NCBI GenBank assembly: GCA_039714535.1
Contig: JBDLJC010000008.1
Location: 1 to 64,000 of the forward strand
Direction: 5' to 3'
Origin: JAGXFP01 sp039714535
GTDB taxonomy: Bacteria > Desulfobacterota > Desulfobulbia > Desulfobulbales > JAGXFP01
Length of the DNA stretch: 64,000 bases
Position 1 is the stretch's first letter. Every line of letters starts with the position of its first letter. Below the pieces are notes generated by a model that worked only from the letters and a program-made list of their open reading frames with translations, searched no databases and was not told where the DNA came from. A program made the position numbers and the translations under genes. Shown here in pieces: positions 50,351-59,585 of this stretch.

Positions 50351-50674
50351 ATGACCGATAATTTTGATGAAGGCGGATTTTGGGAAAAAGTCAAAAGATT
50401 CGCCCAGCAAGCAGGAAGGGAAGTAATTGAGAAGGCTTTGTGGCTGTACTATGCCGCCCAGGAAGCTGAAACGCCCAGATGGGCCAAAACCGTTATCTAT
50501 GGGGCTTTGGCTTATTTTATCTTGCCTGTTGACGCCATTCCCGACGCCATACCTGCCGCCGGTTACACCGACGATTTGGGGGCGCTTGCGGCCGCAATTG
50601 CGACAGTCTCCATGTACGTTACCGAGGATGTTAAACAGAAAGCGGCCCGGAAAATGTCTGGTTGGTTCAATTAA
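50351..50674 (+). CDS. YkvA-like protein (DUF1232)
   Basis: 107-residue protein. The core AKTVIYGALAYFILPVDAIPDAIPAAGYTDDLGALAAAIATVSMYV is the DUF1232 signature. It has one hydrophobic hairpin and a charged N-terminal helix. Function is unknown for the family. Start choice between 50342 and 50351 is uncertain; the latter gives the usual spacing from GGGATG. Confidence 0.75.
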   Translation: MTDNFDEGGFWEKVKRFAQQAGREVIEKALWLYYAAQEAETPRWAKTVIYGALAYFILPVDAIPDAIPAAGYTDDLGALAAAIATVSMYVTEDVKQKAARKMSGWFN

Positions 50675-50708
50675 TAATTCCAAGAATTCCTGAATTTCGG
50701 GAACACAA

Positions 50709-50745
50709 TACTTGATTATTGCTTGATTATAAGTACAAGGAAGGA
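50709..50745. repeat. Repeat B, copy 2
   Basis: ACTTGATTATTGCTTGATTATAAGTACAAGGA, nearly identical to copy 1 at 49682. It lies between the YkvA-like gene and dodecin, about 195 bases before the dodecin start. Confidence 0.6.
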
Positions 50746-50940
50746 CTTCAGCTTATTCCCAATTATGTCCCTTAAATCCCACCTGATCGATTGAAATCGA
50801 CAATGGCCCATGCCCCCCATCTAAACTATGAAGTCAGGTCTCATATATTTCACTTTCAGTTTTCCCAGTCTACGCGATACAATGTTTTTATTAATGGCTG
50901 GCTGTATCTGCTCAATTAACCTTTTCCGAGGAGAATACCT

Positions 50941-51156
50941 ATGTCTGAGAGTGTTTACAAAATCATCGAAATGGTCGGAGCAAGCCCAATTTCATGGGAA
51001 GAAGCTACCCAGAATGCCGTCAAGGCCGCCGGACTGAGCCTACGCGACCTGCGCATTGCAGAAGTTGTTACCCTGGATATGAAGATTGATGAGAATGGCA
51101 AAGGATCTACCTTTCGGGCACGTGTGAAACTCTCTTTCAAGATCGTTTCCGACTAA
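50941..51156 (+). CDS. Dodecin, flavin-binding protein
   Basis: 71-residue protein matching the dodecin family, which assembles into hollow 12-mers that bind FMN or riboflavin. SESVYKIIEMVGASPISWEEATQNAV and LRIAEVVTLDMKIDENGKGSTFRARVKLSFKI are the characteristic helix and three strands. A GAGGAG ribosome site lies eight bases before the ATG. It is probably a flavin buffer. Confidence 0.93.
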   Translation: MSESVYKIIEMVGASPISWEEATQNAVKAAGLSLRDLRIAEVVTLDMKIDENGKGSTFRARVKLSFKIVSD

Positions 51157-51252
51157 CCCGCATTTCTCACCAAGAAAAAACAAAACCGGGACAAGTAAAA
51201 AACAACAGATTTATTTTCGATGCTGGTAAATTTTCTGGTTTTTCTAATGGCC

Positions 51253-51280
51253 TATAAGTGCAAGGACTTAAGATTAATTT
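51253..51280. repeat. Repeat B, copy 3
   Basis: CTATAAGTGCAAGGACTTAAGATTAATT, matching the second half of repeat B copy 1 with few changes. A T-run (51289-51295) follows. Confidence 0.5.
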
Positions 51281-51494
51281 TGTAGGTCTTTTTTTGCTCG
51301 GTCCCGGTCGAATCACCCTTGACTCTTTTGATTGAATAATTACCTTTTAAGCAGAAGAGAAAATCTTCTGATGTATCGGCTCCGCTGTTCGGGTTTTGGG
51401 TTTTCCGATGGGTCGCGGCTGCCCCCTTGAGGAACCCTCTCTCCTTTCCCGAACGGCTGGGCCTGACTTTTAGCCCCTCTTGCCATATAATTTC

Positions 51495-51545
51495 GCATGT
51501 TTAACGTAGGTGTGAATCGTTTTATTCGCATCGAATAAAACGTCC
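51495..51545. repeat. Repeat A, copy 2, with perfect palindrome
   Basis: Closely similar to 42305-42355. Here the dyad is perfect: CGTTTTATTCG at 51518-51528, loop CAT, and CGAATAAAACG at 51532-51542. It sits about 30 bases from the left end of the IS200-like element. Confidence 0.75.
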
Positions 51546-51576
51546 GCTGGGATTTTTCTTTATTCTAATGAAGAAA

Positions 51577-52225
51577 ACCACGTCCTTTGGGCGTGGTCAG
51601 AGTTCAGCGGCTCTGCCAGTTGAACGCTCATATGCTACAACCATGCAAAGTTGTCCCCACAACTAAAAGCATAGGAGTAATATATGAGTCGATTCAGGAA
51701 ATTATCACATTCCCTATGGCATTGCCAGTATCACGCAGTGATTGTGCCAAAGTATCGATTTAGGATACTTGAAGAGGCATAGCTACTGAAGTAACGAATT
51801 GTGTCAGATTGTTTAGCTCTCAAAAAGAGTGTGAGATAGTTGAACTTAATGTCCAGCCAGATCAAATTCATATAATTGTCTTTGTGCCACCGAAGCTGTC
51901 ACTATCTGACTACTTCGGAATTATAAAGGGCCGGACAACAATAAGAGTTTTTAATAAGTTCCGAAAATTGGAGAATAAGCCATACTTTGGCAATCATTTT
52001 TGGGCACGAGGCTATTGCGTAGATACAGTCGGCCTAGATGCCGAAATGATACGTAAGTATGTAAAATATCAAGAGGAACAAGAACGAAAGGCAGAGTCTG
52101 GCCAGTCAAAGTTATTTTAAATTACCAAAGGGGACAACCAGTCCCGGCCCCCTTTGGGGCCAGGGCATTCTTACCCCCTTTCAGGGGTTAACCCAATACC
52201 GCCACCTCTGGTGGTGGATGTTTAT
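51577..52225 (+). mobile_element. Decayed IS200/IS605-family element
   Basis: The left end carries the subterminal hairpin ACCACGTCC-TTT-GGGCGTGGT (51577-51597) and the right end CCGCCACC-TCT-GGTGGTGG (about 52198-52217). Such hairpins are recognised by single-strand Y1 transposases. Between them is one transposase gene with a frameshift (see separate entry). There is no second gene of the TnpB type. The ends are approximate. Confidence 0.75.
51684..52120 (+). pseudogene. IS200-type Y1 transposase TnpA, frameshifted
   Basis: The first frame gives MSRFRKLSHSLWHCQYHAVI through VPKYRFRILEEA and then TAG. The next frame, needing one extra base, continues IATEVTNCVRLFSSQKECEIVELNVQPDQIHIIV to KYVKYQEEQERKAESGQSKLF. 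The catalytic Tyr of MIRKYVKYQ is kept, but the metal-binding His-x-His is Gln-Ile-His (DQIHIIV). A single-base deletion around 51780 and the lost His make it inactive. Confidence 0.85.
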
Positions 52226-52228
52226 TGA

Positions 52229-52399
52229 TGGTTTGCAGCCCTACAGGAGGAAGTTATTGCTGGAAAACTTCATCAGTTTTATGATGAATATCCGGGTCAG
52301 GTTATTTTTTGTGGTAAAAAAGGAATTTATTTGGTATCGGATTATAAGCTGTTTAGCGATTGGCTTAGACTGCTTGTGTCGACCAGACGTATTATTTGA
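52229..52399 (+). pseudogene. C-terminal fragment of an unknown protein beside the IS
   Basis: An open frame without a start, beginning at the right end of the IS, encodes AALQEEVIAGKLHQFYDEYP, then GQVIFCGKKGIYLVSDYKLF and SDWLRLLVSTRRII before TGA. The alternating hydrophobic pattern looks like real protein. It may be the tail of a gene split by the IS. No family was recognised. Confidence 0.45.
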
Positions 52400-52500
52400 G
52401 TTAGCCGCGTAAAAATCTGTTTCTTGTTTTTTTGGGCTTGCTTCCGGTTATGAAAGTTCAGACCTGAAAACGCCCGTCAATCAGTACGACAGGAGTTGAA

Positions 52501-52701
52501 ATGTTACAGGGAAAAGTGAAGTGGTTTAATGAGTCTAAGGGGTTTGGTTTCATTGAGCAGGATAACGGCGACGATGTCTTCGTCCATTACACTGCCATTA
52601 GTGGCGAAGGTTTCAAGACCCTTGGTGAGGGTGATAGTGTCGAATTTGAAATAGTCGACGGACCGAAAGGCCCAGCTGCAGCTAACGTCCAGAAGAAGTA
52701 A
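52501..52701 (+). CDS. Cold-shock protein (CspA family)
   Basis: 66-residue single cold-shock domain that binds single-stranded RNA and DNA. RNP1 is KGFGFI and RNP2 is VFVHYTAI; the start MLQGKVKWFNESKGFGFI is typical. ACAGGAG lies before the ATG. The 5-prime leader of at least 100 bases fits the long leaders of such genes. A terminator follows at once. Confidence 0.95.
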   Translation: MLQGKVKWFNESKGFGFIEQDNGDDVFVHYTAISGEGFKTLGEGDSVEFEIVDGPKGPAAANVQKK

Positions 52702-52728
52702 CCGCTTCTGGAAAAGTGGTGGTTCCCC

Positions 52729-52759
52729 AAGCCCCCGGCTTTTTGTCGAGGGCTTTTTT
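52729..52759 (+). terminator. Terminator after the cold-shock gene
   Basis: AAGCCCCCGG at 52729-52738 pairs imperfectly with CGAGGGCTT at 52747-52755 and is followed by a T-run. It would end the cold-shock transcript. Confidence 0.8.
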
Positions 52760-52823
52760 GTTTAGTTAGGCCCGGTATTTTCCCGGCTTCCTCTTCGAGT
52801 AACCATGCATTTATGGTTAGAGA

Positions 52824-54068
52824 TCAGGGTATGCTTCTCAGAAAGTTATCGATTTCTCCAAGCATTTCCTGGAACTTCGGATTCCAGGTAAGGCGTTGCA
52901 GCACCCCTTTGCCTTTATTTACTCTGGTATGTTCGCCTAGCCAAACATTTTCCCCTTCCTGGCATTTTTTGAATTCGGCCGAGTTTCGCCCATAATGCAG
53001 ACAGTTGCGATACTCCCCGTTGTTGCCGTAATGGGGATCATCGGGGGCGATAGTGATTGACTGGTGGGAAAAACCGATAATCCTTTGCGCGGGCAGGCTG
53101 CTGGAGGAGACTGTGATTCGCTGGTCAGATAGCGGTGTGCTTGGTTCATCCGCAGCGTAAAGCAGGAGACGGCTATTGGGGCTGGTAATGTTCTCTCTGA
53201 AGAATTCCAGGGTATGCCAAGGGTCAATGGTGGCATCTTCGAGACTGACAGCGGTAAAGACGGGAATGGTCAGCCGCTGCCCCTCTTCACGGGTCAGTTC
53301 CGTAATCCTGTTAACCAGCCGATCGATCTGTTTACCGCTGTTTGTGGCAAATGACTCATACCGGGCAAAATCCTGGTCCTGCTGAACCACCAGCCAGGTT
53401 TTGAAGGCACTTAACGGACCGGCCAGCCAGGCCAGCTTGGTCCTTACTTTCAGGCAGGGATTAAACAGAAACAGTCCGCTCAGATCTTGCTGGTTGAGCA
53501 GGGCATAGTGAACTGCCAAGGCTCCTCCCAGTGAATAGCCGCCGATGAAGAGTTGATCGACCTCGGATTGCATGCCCTTGATGGCGTATTCAGTAGCTTC
53601 TAACCAAGCCTCGATGGTGATCTTGGTGAGGTCGCCGGGTTTAGTGCCGTGGCCGGGCAGCAGGATCGCTCTGGTGAGAAAGCCCTGGTCTCTGAAATGC
53701 TCGGCCAGAGATCTCATATGATATGGTGAGTCCGACAGCCCGTGGATCAGGACAATGCCACGGCTAAAATGACCATTTTTATCTTTGCCGAGATGCTCCT
53801 CGTTCGGGCCAAGTTCAAAGGGGGTGTTGGCGTTGATTATCGTTTGGGCATTCCGCCCGTGTAAATCGTCTCGGGTCTGTTCGATGATCTTACGATAATG
53901 TTCTACATACTCGGCAAAGGGCTGGGCCTGTTCTAAGTCGAATGAGTTGTTCTGACCTGATGGTTGGAGGCGGACTGGTGGTTTTGAACAGCCCGCCAGG
54001 CATAGGATCAGAACTGCGATAATTGCAAGCCAGGGGGCGATAGTGGTGATGTGGCGGAATTTATTCAT
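52824..54068 (-). CDS. Lipoprotein alpha/beta hydrolase
   Basis: 414-residue exported lipoprotein. A type II signal peptide ends in CLAGC (Cys27), followed by a linker. The hydrolase core has the oxyanion region VLIHGLSDSPYHMRSLAEHF, the nucleophile Ser in GGYSLGGALA, an acid candidate in SLEDATIDP, and His in IGFSHQSI. It resembles serine lipases or esterases. The start at 54068 (MNKFRHITTIAPW) gives a normal signal peptide; the extra 22 residues upstream do not. It probably acts at the periplasmic face of a membrane on a lipid or ester. Confidence 0.75.
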   Translation of the reverse strand: MNKFRHITTIAPWLAIIAVLILCLAGCSKPPVRLQPSGQNNSFDLEQAQPFAEYVEHYRKIIEQTRDDLHGRNAQTIINANTPFELGPNEEHLGKDKNGHFSRGIVLIHGLSDSPYHMRSLAEHFRDQGFLTRAILLPGHGTKPGDLTKITIEAWLEATEYAIKGMQSEVDQLFIGGYSLGGALAVHYALLNQQDLSGLFLFNPCLKVRTKLAWLAGPLSAFKTWLVVQQDQDFARYESFATNSGKQIDRLVNRITELTREEGQRLTIPVFTAVSLEDATIDPWHTLEFFRENITSPNSRLLLYAADEPSTPLSDQRITVSSSSLPAQRIIGFSHQSITIAPDDPHYGNNGEYRNCLHYGRNSAEFKKCQEGENVWLGEHTRVNKGKGVLQRLTWNPKFQEMLGEIDNFLRSIP

Positions 54069-54328
54069 CCGGACTAACCCCAGTGATCCTTGGCCCCAGC
54101 AGTTGCAAAGGCGGGTTGATCTGAGATTGGCCAAGAAAAAAAATATGCATCAGGAATACCCGCCCTATGAACTTCCGGTCACGTCGCTGTATCGCATCTT
54201 AAACGCCTGAGAGTAGTTTTTGCGACCTTGAGATGATATGAGGATAGCTCTCAAGTGCTAACGGGGTCAACCCGGAATAATAAAAATGTATGTGCTGGCC
54301 GACCGCACGGGTCGGCTGTTGATCAGGC

Positions 54329-54544
54329 TCAGGAGAAACCTGACTTGGTAGAACAACCGGATAAGGCGCCTGCCGGGATTGAAGAGCTTCCCGATGAGAT
54401 CCGGAAGCTTGCGGCGGAAATGGTCTTTTTGACCTTACGGCTGCCGCATTTACTGCACTCAATATCTTTGTCGTTGGCTGATGAACTGGTCAGCACTTCA
54501 AAATTTGCCTTGCAGTCGCTGCATTTATATTCGTAGATGGGCAT
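54329..54544 (-). CDS. FmdB-family zinc ribbon protein
   Basis: 71-residue protein starting MPIYEYKCSDCKANFEVL and continuing ECSKCGSRKVKKTIS, the zinc ribbon with two CxxC pairs of the FmdB family. The Ser/Gly-rich tail is usual. Function is unclear; members are often called regulators of formamide or acetamide genes without proof. A GGAG ribosome site lies before the ATG on the minus strand. Confidence 0.9.
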   Translation of the reverse strand: MPIYEYKCSDCKANFEVLTSSSANDKDIECSKCGSRKVKKTISAASFRISSGSSSIPAGALSGCSTKSGFS

Positions 54545-54880
54545 AATATCTCCTCACTGGATTCTTGAGATTTGATGGTGTTAAAACATTTAATCTTCTC
54601 CTAAAGTATTCATTTCACCGCTTTTTGTAAAGTATCCTCGCTGTTTTCTCGTTTCACCGTGGGGCTGGTCTGTAACCTTCTGAATTATTGGTTAAATAAT
54701 GAGATTGTCCTTGTGAGTTTTTTAGTGTGGCCGTTAGTATCATTAGTCCTTTTGGCGATGGGCGTAATTTTACAGAATTTCCCGCCTGAATCTGTACAAG
54801 TCGACAAAAATTGCTATTATGACCGGGCTTGCAGCCAACGAAAGATCATCTTCACTTAATCCGGAGCAAAACAGAAAGAT
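54545..54880. other. Gap between the FmdB-like gene and hrpA
   Basis: 336 bases, AT-rich. TATTAT at about 54813 is a possible -10 element for hrpA, but a good -35 is missing. The ORF that runs through this region on the plus strand has no coding character. No other structure was noted. Confidence 0.35.
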
Positions 54881-57800
54881 ATGGATTTGCAGATCAATTA
54901 TCCAGAAGAACTGCCTATTTCGGCGGCCCGTCGGGAAATAATAGAGGCGATTCGCGATAATCAGGTGGTGATAATTGCCGGTGATACCGGTTCGGGCAAG
55001 TCCACCCAATTGCCCAAGATGTGTCTGGAGGCGGGTAGGGGGCAGAGTAAGATGATCGGCTGCACCCAGCCTCGGCGGCTGGCCGCCACCTCGGTAGCCA
55101 GTCGGGTGGCGGAGGAACTGGGGCCAGCGGCGGTTAACCTGGTTGGCTGCAAGATCAGATTCGCCGATCGGACCAGTAGCGCGACTCGGATCAAGTTCAT
55201 GACCGATGGGATCCTTTTGGCCGAGACCCGGCGGGACAATCACCTGAACGGCTACGATACGATCATCGTTGATGAGGCCCACGAACGCAGTCTCAATATA
55301 GATTTTTTGCTCGGTATTCTGCGGCGGCTTATTAGCCGGCGTCGGGATCTCAAGTTGATTATCACCTCGGCCACCATTGATACCGGTAAATTCGCCAAGG
55401 CCTTTAATGACGCACCGGTGATTAAGGTTTCTGGGCGAACCTACCCGGTTGAGCTTCGCTATCTGCCGAGTGATGAAGAAGAGGAAGCCAGCTATGTCGA
55501 GCAGGCGGTTGCGGCGGTAGTTGCGTTGCATAAAGAGGGCGGCAGCGGTGATATCCTGGTCTTTATGCCCACCGAGCGAGACATCAGGGAGACGGTTGAC
55601 GGTCTGGAAAAAGCTATTGCTAATGGCGAGGGCATCAAGGGGGGGGCGACGGTCCTGCCTCTCTTCGGGCGGCTGTCGGGTGGGGACCAAAACCGGATAT
55701 TCAGACCCGCCCGAGGCCGCAAGATTGTGGTGGCGACCAATGTGGCCGAGACCTCGATCACCGTGCCCGGTATTCGATATGTAGTCGATACCGGCATGGC
55801 CCGGATCTCCATCTATAATCCCAGGGCCAGAACCAGTAAATTGCCGATCCGGAAAATCTCCCGGGCCAGCGCCGATCAGCGGCAGGGGCGCTGCGGCCGG
55901 ACCGGCCCCGGTATCTGCCTGCGGCTATACTCCGAAGATGACTACCTGAACAGGGAAGAGTTCACCCGACCCGAGATCCAGCGGGCCGATCTGGCCGATG
56001 TCATTCTGCGGATGCTCTTCCTCCATCTCGGCGAGCCCGGCAGCTTCCCCTTCATTGACCCTCCTGCGCCCCGGGCGGTCAAAGATGGTTATAATCTGCT
56101 TTGGGAACTGGGCGCGATCAAGATGAAGGATGGCAATCGCGCCTCCGCGCGTCTGACCGGCCGGGGCAAGATCATGGCCCATTTGCCCCTCGACCCTCGG
56201 ATAACCAGAATGATTATTGAGGCCCGGGACCGTAATGCCGTGGCCGAGGTGACCGTCATTGCCGCCGCCCTGAGTATCGCCGACCCCCGGGTCAGACCGG
56301 CGGATCGCGAAAAGGAGGCGGACCAGGCCCATGGGAAATTTGGTGGCGGCGGCTCTGATTTTCTCTCTTTTCTTAATATCTGGACAGAGTGCGCGAAACT
56401 GCCCAGCCAGGGCCGGTTGCGTAAATTCTGCAAGCAGAATTTCCTCTCCTTCATGCGTATTCGGGAATGGCGTGATATCCATGAACAGATTCGTTCAATC
56501 CTTGACTCCCAAAAAGGTTTTAAATTTCATGGGTTTTCGGCCAAGACCGAGAATATCCATAAGTCTATTCTTAGCGGTAACCTTCGCAATCTTGGCCTGT
56601 GCAAGGCCAAAAATATTTACCAGGGAGCCCAGGACAAAGAAGTGATGATCTTTCCCGGTTCGGTCCTGTTCAACAAGGCCGGCAAATGGGTGATGGCCGC
56701 CGAGCTGGTCGAAACTTCCCGGCTTTTTGCCCGCTGTGTGGCCAATATCAAGGTTGAATGGATCGAGCCGCTGGCCAGTCATCTCTGCAAATATTCCTGG
56801 GTTGAACCCCATTGGGAGAAGAAGAGGGGCCAGGTGGTGGCCTTTGAGAATGTTTCCCTTTTCGGCCTGTTAATCGAGGCCCGGCGCCGGATCAATTTTG
56901 GGCCACACCAACCGGATGAGGCCCGGGAGATTTTCATCCAGCAGGCCCTGGTCGAGGCGGATCTGGGAGGGAACTTCCCGTTTCTGAGCCAGAACATGGC
57001 TATGATCGAACGACTCCAGGAGTTGGAAGACCGGGTCCGGCAGCGGGATATCATGGTCGATGACTGGACCATCAATCGTTTCTATGAAGAGCGGCTACCC
57101 AAAGATGTCTATGACCGGACCAGCTTGGTGCGATTTATAAAAAAGAACGGTTCGGACGATTTTTTGCGGATGGTCGAGGATGATATCGTCAGCCAGGAGC
57201 CGGATTCAGGGCAATTGGCTGAATTTCCCGATGAGCTTGATGTCGGCGGCTTTTCCTGTAAGGCCACCTACCGTTTTCAGCCGGGTACCGAAGATGATGG
57301 CATCTCGGTCCATATCCCGGTGGATGTTATCTCCCAGGTTGAGCCGATCCGTTTTGACTGGCTGGTGCCGGGGATGCTGCTTGAAAAAATTATTTTTCTG
57401 TTGAAGGGGTTGCCCAAGTCCCTGCGCCGCCAGTTGATCCCGGTACCGGACACCGCCAGGACCATTTTTAATGAGTTGCAGTTCGGCCATGGTTCTTTCT
57501 ACGGGACCCTGCAGGACCTGGTCATGGCCAGAAAACAGGTCAGGATCGAGCGTCATGACTGGCCACTGGACTCCCTGAGTGATCATCTCAAGGTCCGATT
57601 CTGTTTGATCGATGGTCATGGCAAAATCCTGAAGGCCAGCCGTAATTTCGCTGATCTAGCTGTGCCGGCACCGAATCGCCCGACCGGCGATCTGCTTGCC
57701 GTTTTGCAGAAAAAATGGGAGAGACAGAAAATTGCCGACTGGGATTTCGCTGACCTGCCGGAGAGGATTCCGGTCAAAGACCGCCAAGGCCGGTTGCTTG

Positions 57801-58612
57801 GCTTTGCCTGGCCGGGGCTTGAAGATGGTGGTAAAGATGGGGTGAGTTTGCGCCTGTTTGCGAGTCGGGAAGATTCCGTTGCGGCAACCAGATATGGGTT
57901 GCTGGCCCTTTATCTGACAAAATTCCAGAAACTGAAAAACCTTAAAAAAGACTTCACTTTAGGCACTGAGAACTGGGCGCTTTATGAGGGGATAGGCAGT
58001 AAGGATGAAGTCAACCGCGATCTGCTGGCCTTTATCTTGACGGAGGTCTTTTCCTGCCGGGCTGGGGTGATTCCCGACCGCGAGGCCTTTGCTAACCAGA
58101 TTGATATGGTCAGGAAAGAGGGGCTTTTTGTTTTGGGCCGTAAGTTACTCAACCAGGTGACATTGGTGTTGCGGGAAAGACGGGCGGTGCTCGATCAGAT
58201 TAACCGTTATGAAGGGATTGCCACTCCGGGGGAGAGGAAAAAACAGTTTGATGATTTCCGGCGCCATCTGGATACGGTCATTCCTGTTAATTTTTTAAGG
58301 GTCTTTGACACCAGGCGGTTGCGAAATTGCCAACGTTACCTTAAGGCCTTGCTGGTCAGGATTGAGCGGGCCCATGCCGACCCAAGCCGCGATGCGTTGC
58401 GGGCTGAGCAAATCCTGATTCATGAAGAGCGTTTGCTTACTGCCGGGGAACATCAGACCTTTGCCAAGAATTATGAACTGGTTCTGGGGGAATATCGAGA
58501 GATGATCGATGAATTCCGGATTTCGGTCTTTGCCCAGGAACTTAAAACCGCTTTCCCGATTTCGGCAAAACGTCTCGACAAGAAGTGGCGAAAGTTAACC
58601 GGGTTGGGTTGA
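54881..58612 (+). CDS. hrpA: ATP-dependent RNA helicase HrpA
   Basis: 1243-residue DEAH-box RNA helicase, close to the 1300 residues of E. coli HrpA. Motif I GDTGSGKST is at 34-42, motif II DEAH at 131-134, SAT follows at about 168, and QRxGRxGR appears as QRQGRCGRTGPG. The helicase-associated domain comes next. The long C-terminal part (from about 650) corresponds to the DUF3418 region that marks HrpA. It remodels RNA and rescues collided ribosomes in E. coli. It is monocistronic here. Confidence 0.95.
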   Translation: MDLQINYPEELPISAARREIIEAIRDNQVVIIAGDTGSGKSTQLPKMCLEAGRGQSKMIGCTQPRRLAATSVASRVAEELGPAAVNLVGCKIRFADRTSSATRIKFMTDGILLAETRRDNHLNGYDTIIVDEAHERSLNIDFLLGILRRLISRRRDLKLIITSATIDTGKFAKAFNDAPVIKVSGRTYPVELRYLPSDEEEEASYVEQAVAAVVALHKEGGSGDILVFMPTERDIRETVDGLEKAIANGEGIKGGATVLPLFGRLSGGDQNRIFRPARGRKIVVATNVAETSITVPGIRYVVDTGMARISIYNPRARTSKLPIRKISRASADQRQGRCGRTGPGICLRLYSEDDYLNREEFTRPEIQRADLADVILRMLFLHLGEPGSFPFIDPPAPRAVKDGYNLLWELGAIKMKDGNRASARLTGRGKIMAHLPLDPRITRMIIEARDRNAVAEVTVIAAALSIADPRVRPADREKEADQAHGKFGGGGSDFLSFLNIWTECAKLPSQGRLRKFCKQNFLSFMRIREWRDIHEQIRSILDSQKGFKFHGFSAKTENIHKSILSGNLRNLGLCKAKNIYQGAQDKEVMIFPGSVLFNKAGKWVMAAELVETSRLFARCVANIKVEWIEPLASHLCKYSWVEPHWEKKRGQVVAFENVSLFGLLIEARRRINFGPHQPDEAREIFIQQALVEADLGGNFPFLSQNMAMIERLQELEDRVRQRDIMVDDWTINRFYEERLPKDVYDRTSLVRFIKKNGSDDFLRMVEDDIVSQEPDSGQLAEFPDELDVGGFSCKATYRFQPGTEDDGISVHIPVDVISQVEPIRFDWLVPGMLLEKIIFLLKGLPKSLRRQLIPVPDTARTIFNELQFGHGSFYGTLQDLVMARKQVRIERHDWPLDSLSDHLKVRFCLIDGHGKILKASRNFADLAVPAPNRPTGDLLAVLQKKWERQKIADWDFADLPERIPVKDRQGRLLGFAWPGLEDGGKDGVSLRLFASREDSVAATRYGLLALYLTKFQKLKNLKKDFTLGTENWALYEGIGSKDEVNRDLLAFILTEVFSCRAGVIPDREAFANQIDMVRKEGLFVLGRKLLNQVTLVLRERRAVLDQINRYEGIATPGERKKQFDDFRRHLDTVIPVNFLRVFDTRRLRNCQRYLKALLVRIERAHADPSRDALRAEQILIHEERLLTAGEHQTFAKNYELVLGEYREMIDEFRISVFAQELKTAFPISAKRLDKKWRKLTGLG

Positions 58613-59090
58613 GCCCTTAGATGGTTAGTCAGGAGATGTGAAGTTATTCGCGTAACAAGTACAAGGGGCTAGATCGATGGGCGGCAAAGTTCAATCCTCG
58701 CCAAAGTTTTATCCGGATTTTTAGCGGTTACTCTACAGGTGGTAAGAAGAATTATATTCTACCTGACTATCAGGAAATTGAAAAACCGCAGTAGATTTGG
58801 CACTGAAATGCGGTGTTTACCAGGATTTCTGTACCCTAAGTTTACTCCCTTCTTGTAATTCAAGGTCAAGTGTGTCTGTATTACTTAATATTGAATGAAG
58901 TTTTAACAACGTGATTCAATCACACTTTTTCAACTATCTTACTAAATATTCATTATCTTTAAAAACTTTGTATTATCGGTTAGTTAATGATACACATTTT
59001 AAATGTGCTAATTTGGTATCCACTGTTTACTTGGAATCATTTCTAGATGACAGGTTGATTTCACTGTTTTTACAAAAACGGAGGTTTGGT
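58613..59090. other. Gap between hrpA and the secreted DUF11-like protein
   Basis: 478 AT-rich bases. A reading frame open from 58911 continues into the gene at 59091, but has no ribosome site and looks like leader. Nothing else was recognised. A promoter for the next gene is expected in the region 58850-59000. Confidence 0.35.
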
Positions 59091-59585
59091 ATGTCGAAAA
59101 AATTAATGGTGTTGACCGCTCTTGTAGTCTGGCTGATTGCTCCGGTGAGCGCAATTGCCAAGCCGGCAGTCACAATCATGACGATCTCGGAAAAAGAAGT
59201 GGAGGAAATCATTGATGGTAGGGAAGTGAAAAGTCGGATTGTCACCTCCGAAATTGAACCTGGCGAAACCCTGATCTTCACGATGAAGTATGCCAATAAA
59301 GGTGATGAGAGGGCCATCAACGTAGTTATTGGCAACCCGATTCCCAAAGACAGTATCTACGTCGTCGGCAGCGCCAGCGGGATTGGTAGCGAGATTGAAT
59401 TTTCCATCGATGACGGCAAGACCTTTAATCTACCAAGCCTGTTAACCTATGAAGTTAATAATCCGAGTGGGGAACAGATCCAGATGACAGCATCTCCAGA
59501 ACAGTACACCAACATTCGCTGGACCGTTAAGGAGATTCCGGCCGGTCAGCAGGGTGAAGTGAGCTTCAGGATCAGATTAAAATAG
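59091..59585 (+). CDS. Secreted protein with DUF11-like repeat domain
   Basis: 164-residue exported protein with a signal peptide at about 1-25 (KKLMVLTALVVWLIAPVSAIA). The mature part is one Ig-like module of the DUF11 type: IEPGETLIFTMKYANKGDERAINVVIGNPIPKDSIYVVGSAS through TNIRWTVKEIPAGQQGEVSFRIRLK. Such modules are often found in surface or extracellular proteins. The ATG at 59091 follows GGAGG by six bases, so the upstream in-frame extension to 58911 is rejected. Confidence 0.75.
   Translation: MSKKLMVLTALVVWLIAPVSAIAKPAVTIMTISEKEVEEIIDGREVKSRIVTSEIEPGETLIFTMKYANKGDERAINVVIGNPIPKDSIYVVGSASGIGSEIEFSIDDGKTFNLPSLLTYEVNNPSGEQIQMTASPEQYTNIRWTVKEIPAGQQGEVSFRIRLK

Larger units (their letters stand above)
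51157..51576. other. Gap between dodecin and the IS element
   Basis: About 420 bases with two repeats (B copy 3 and A copy 2) and no convincing gene. A minus-strand frame ending at 51340 starts inside repeat A copy 2 (MRNYMARGAKSQ...). Its basic, low-complexity composition gives no sign of a real protein. Confidence 0.4.

Noticed and set aside
51340..51531. Minus-strand 63-codon frame between dodecin and the IS
   Set aside because: Composition is basic and low-complexity. The frame starts in or before repeat A and no family pattern is visible.
52218..52412. Plus-strand frame of 64 codons right of the IS
   Set aside because: The neighbouring frame (52229-52399) has far better protein-like character, so this one is probably a shadow.
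58680..58710. tRNA-like TTCAATCC sequence after hrpA
   Set aside because: Only the T-loop-like piece is present. No acceptor, anticodon or D-arm pairing could be drawn.
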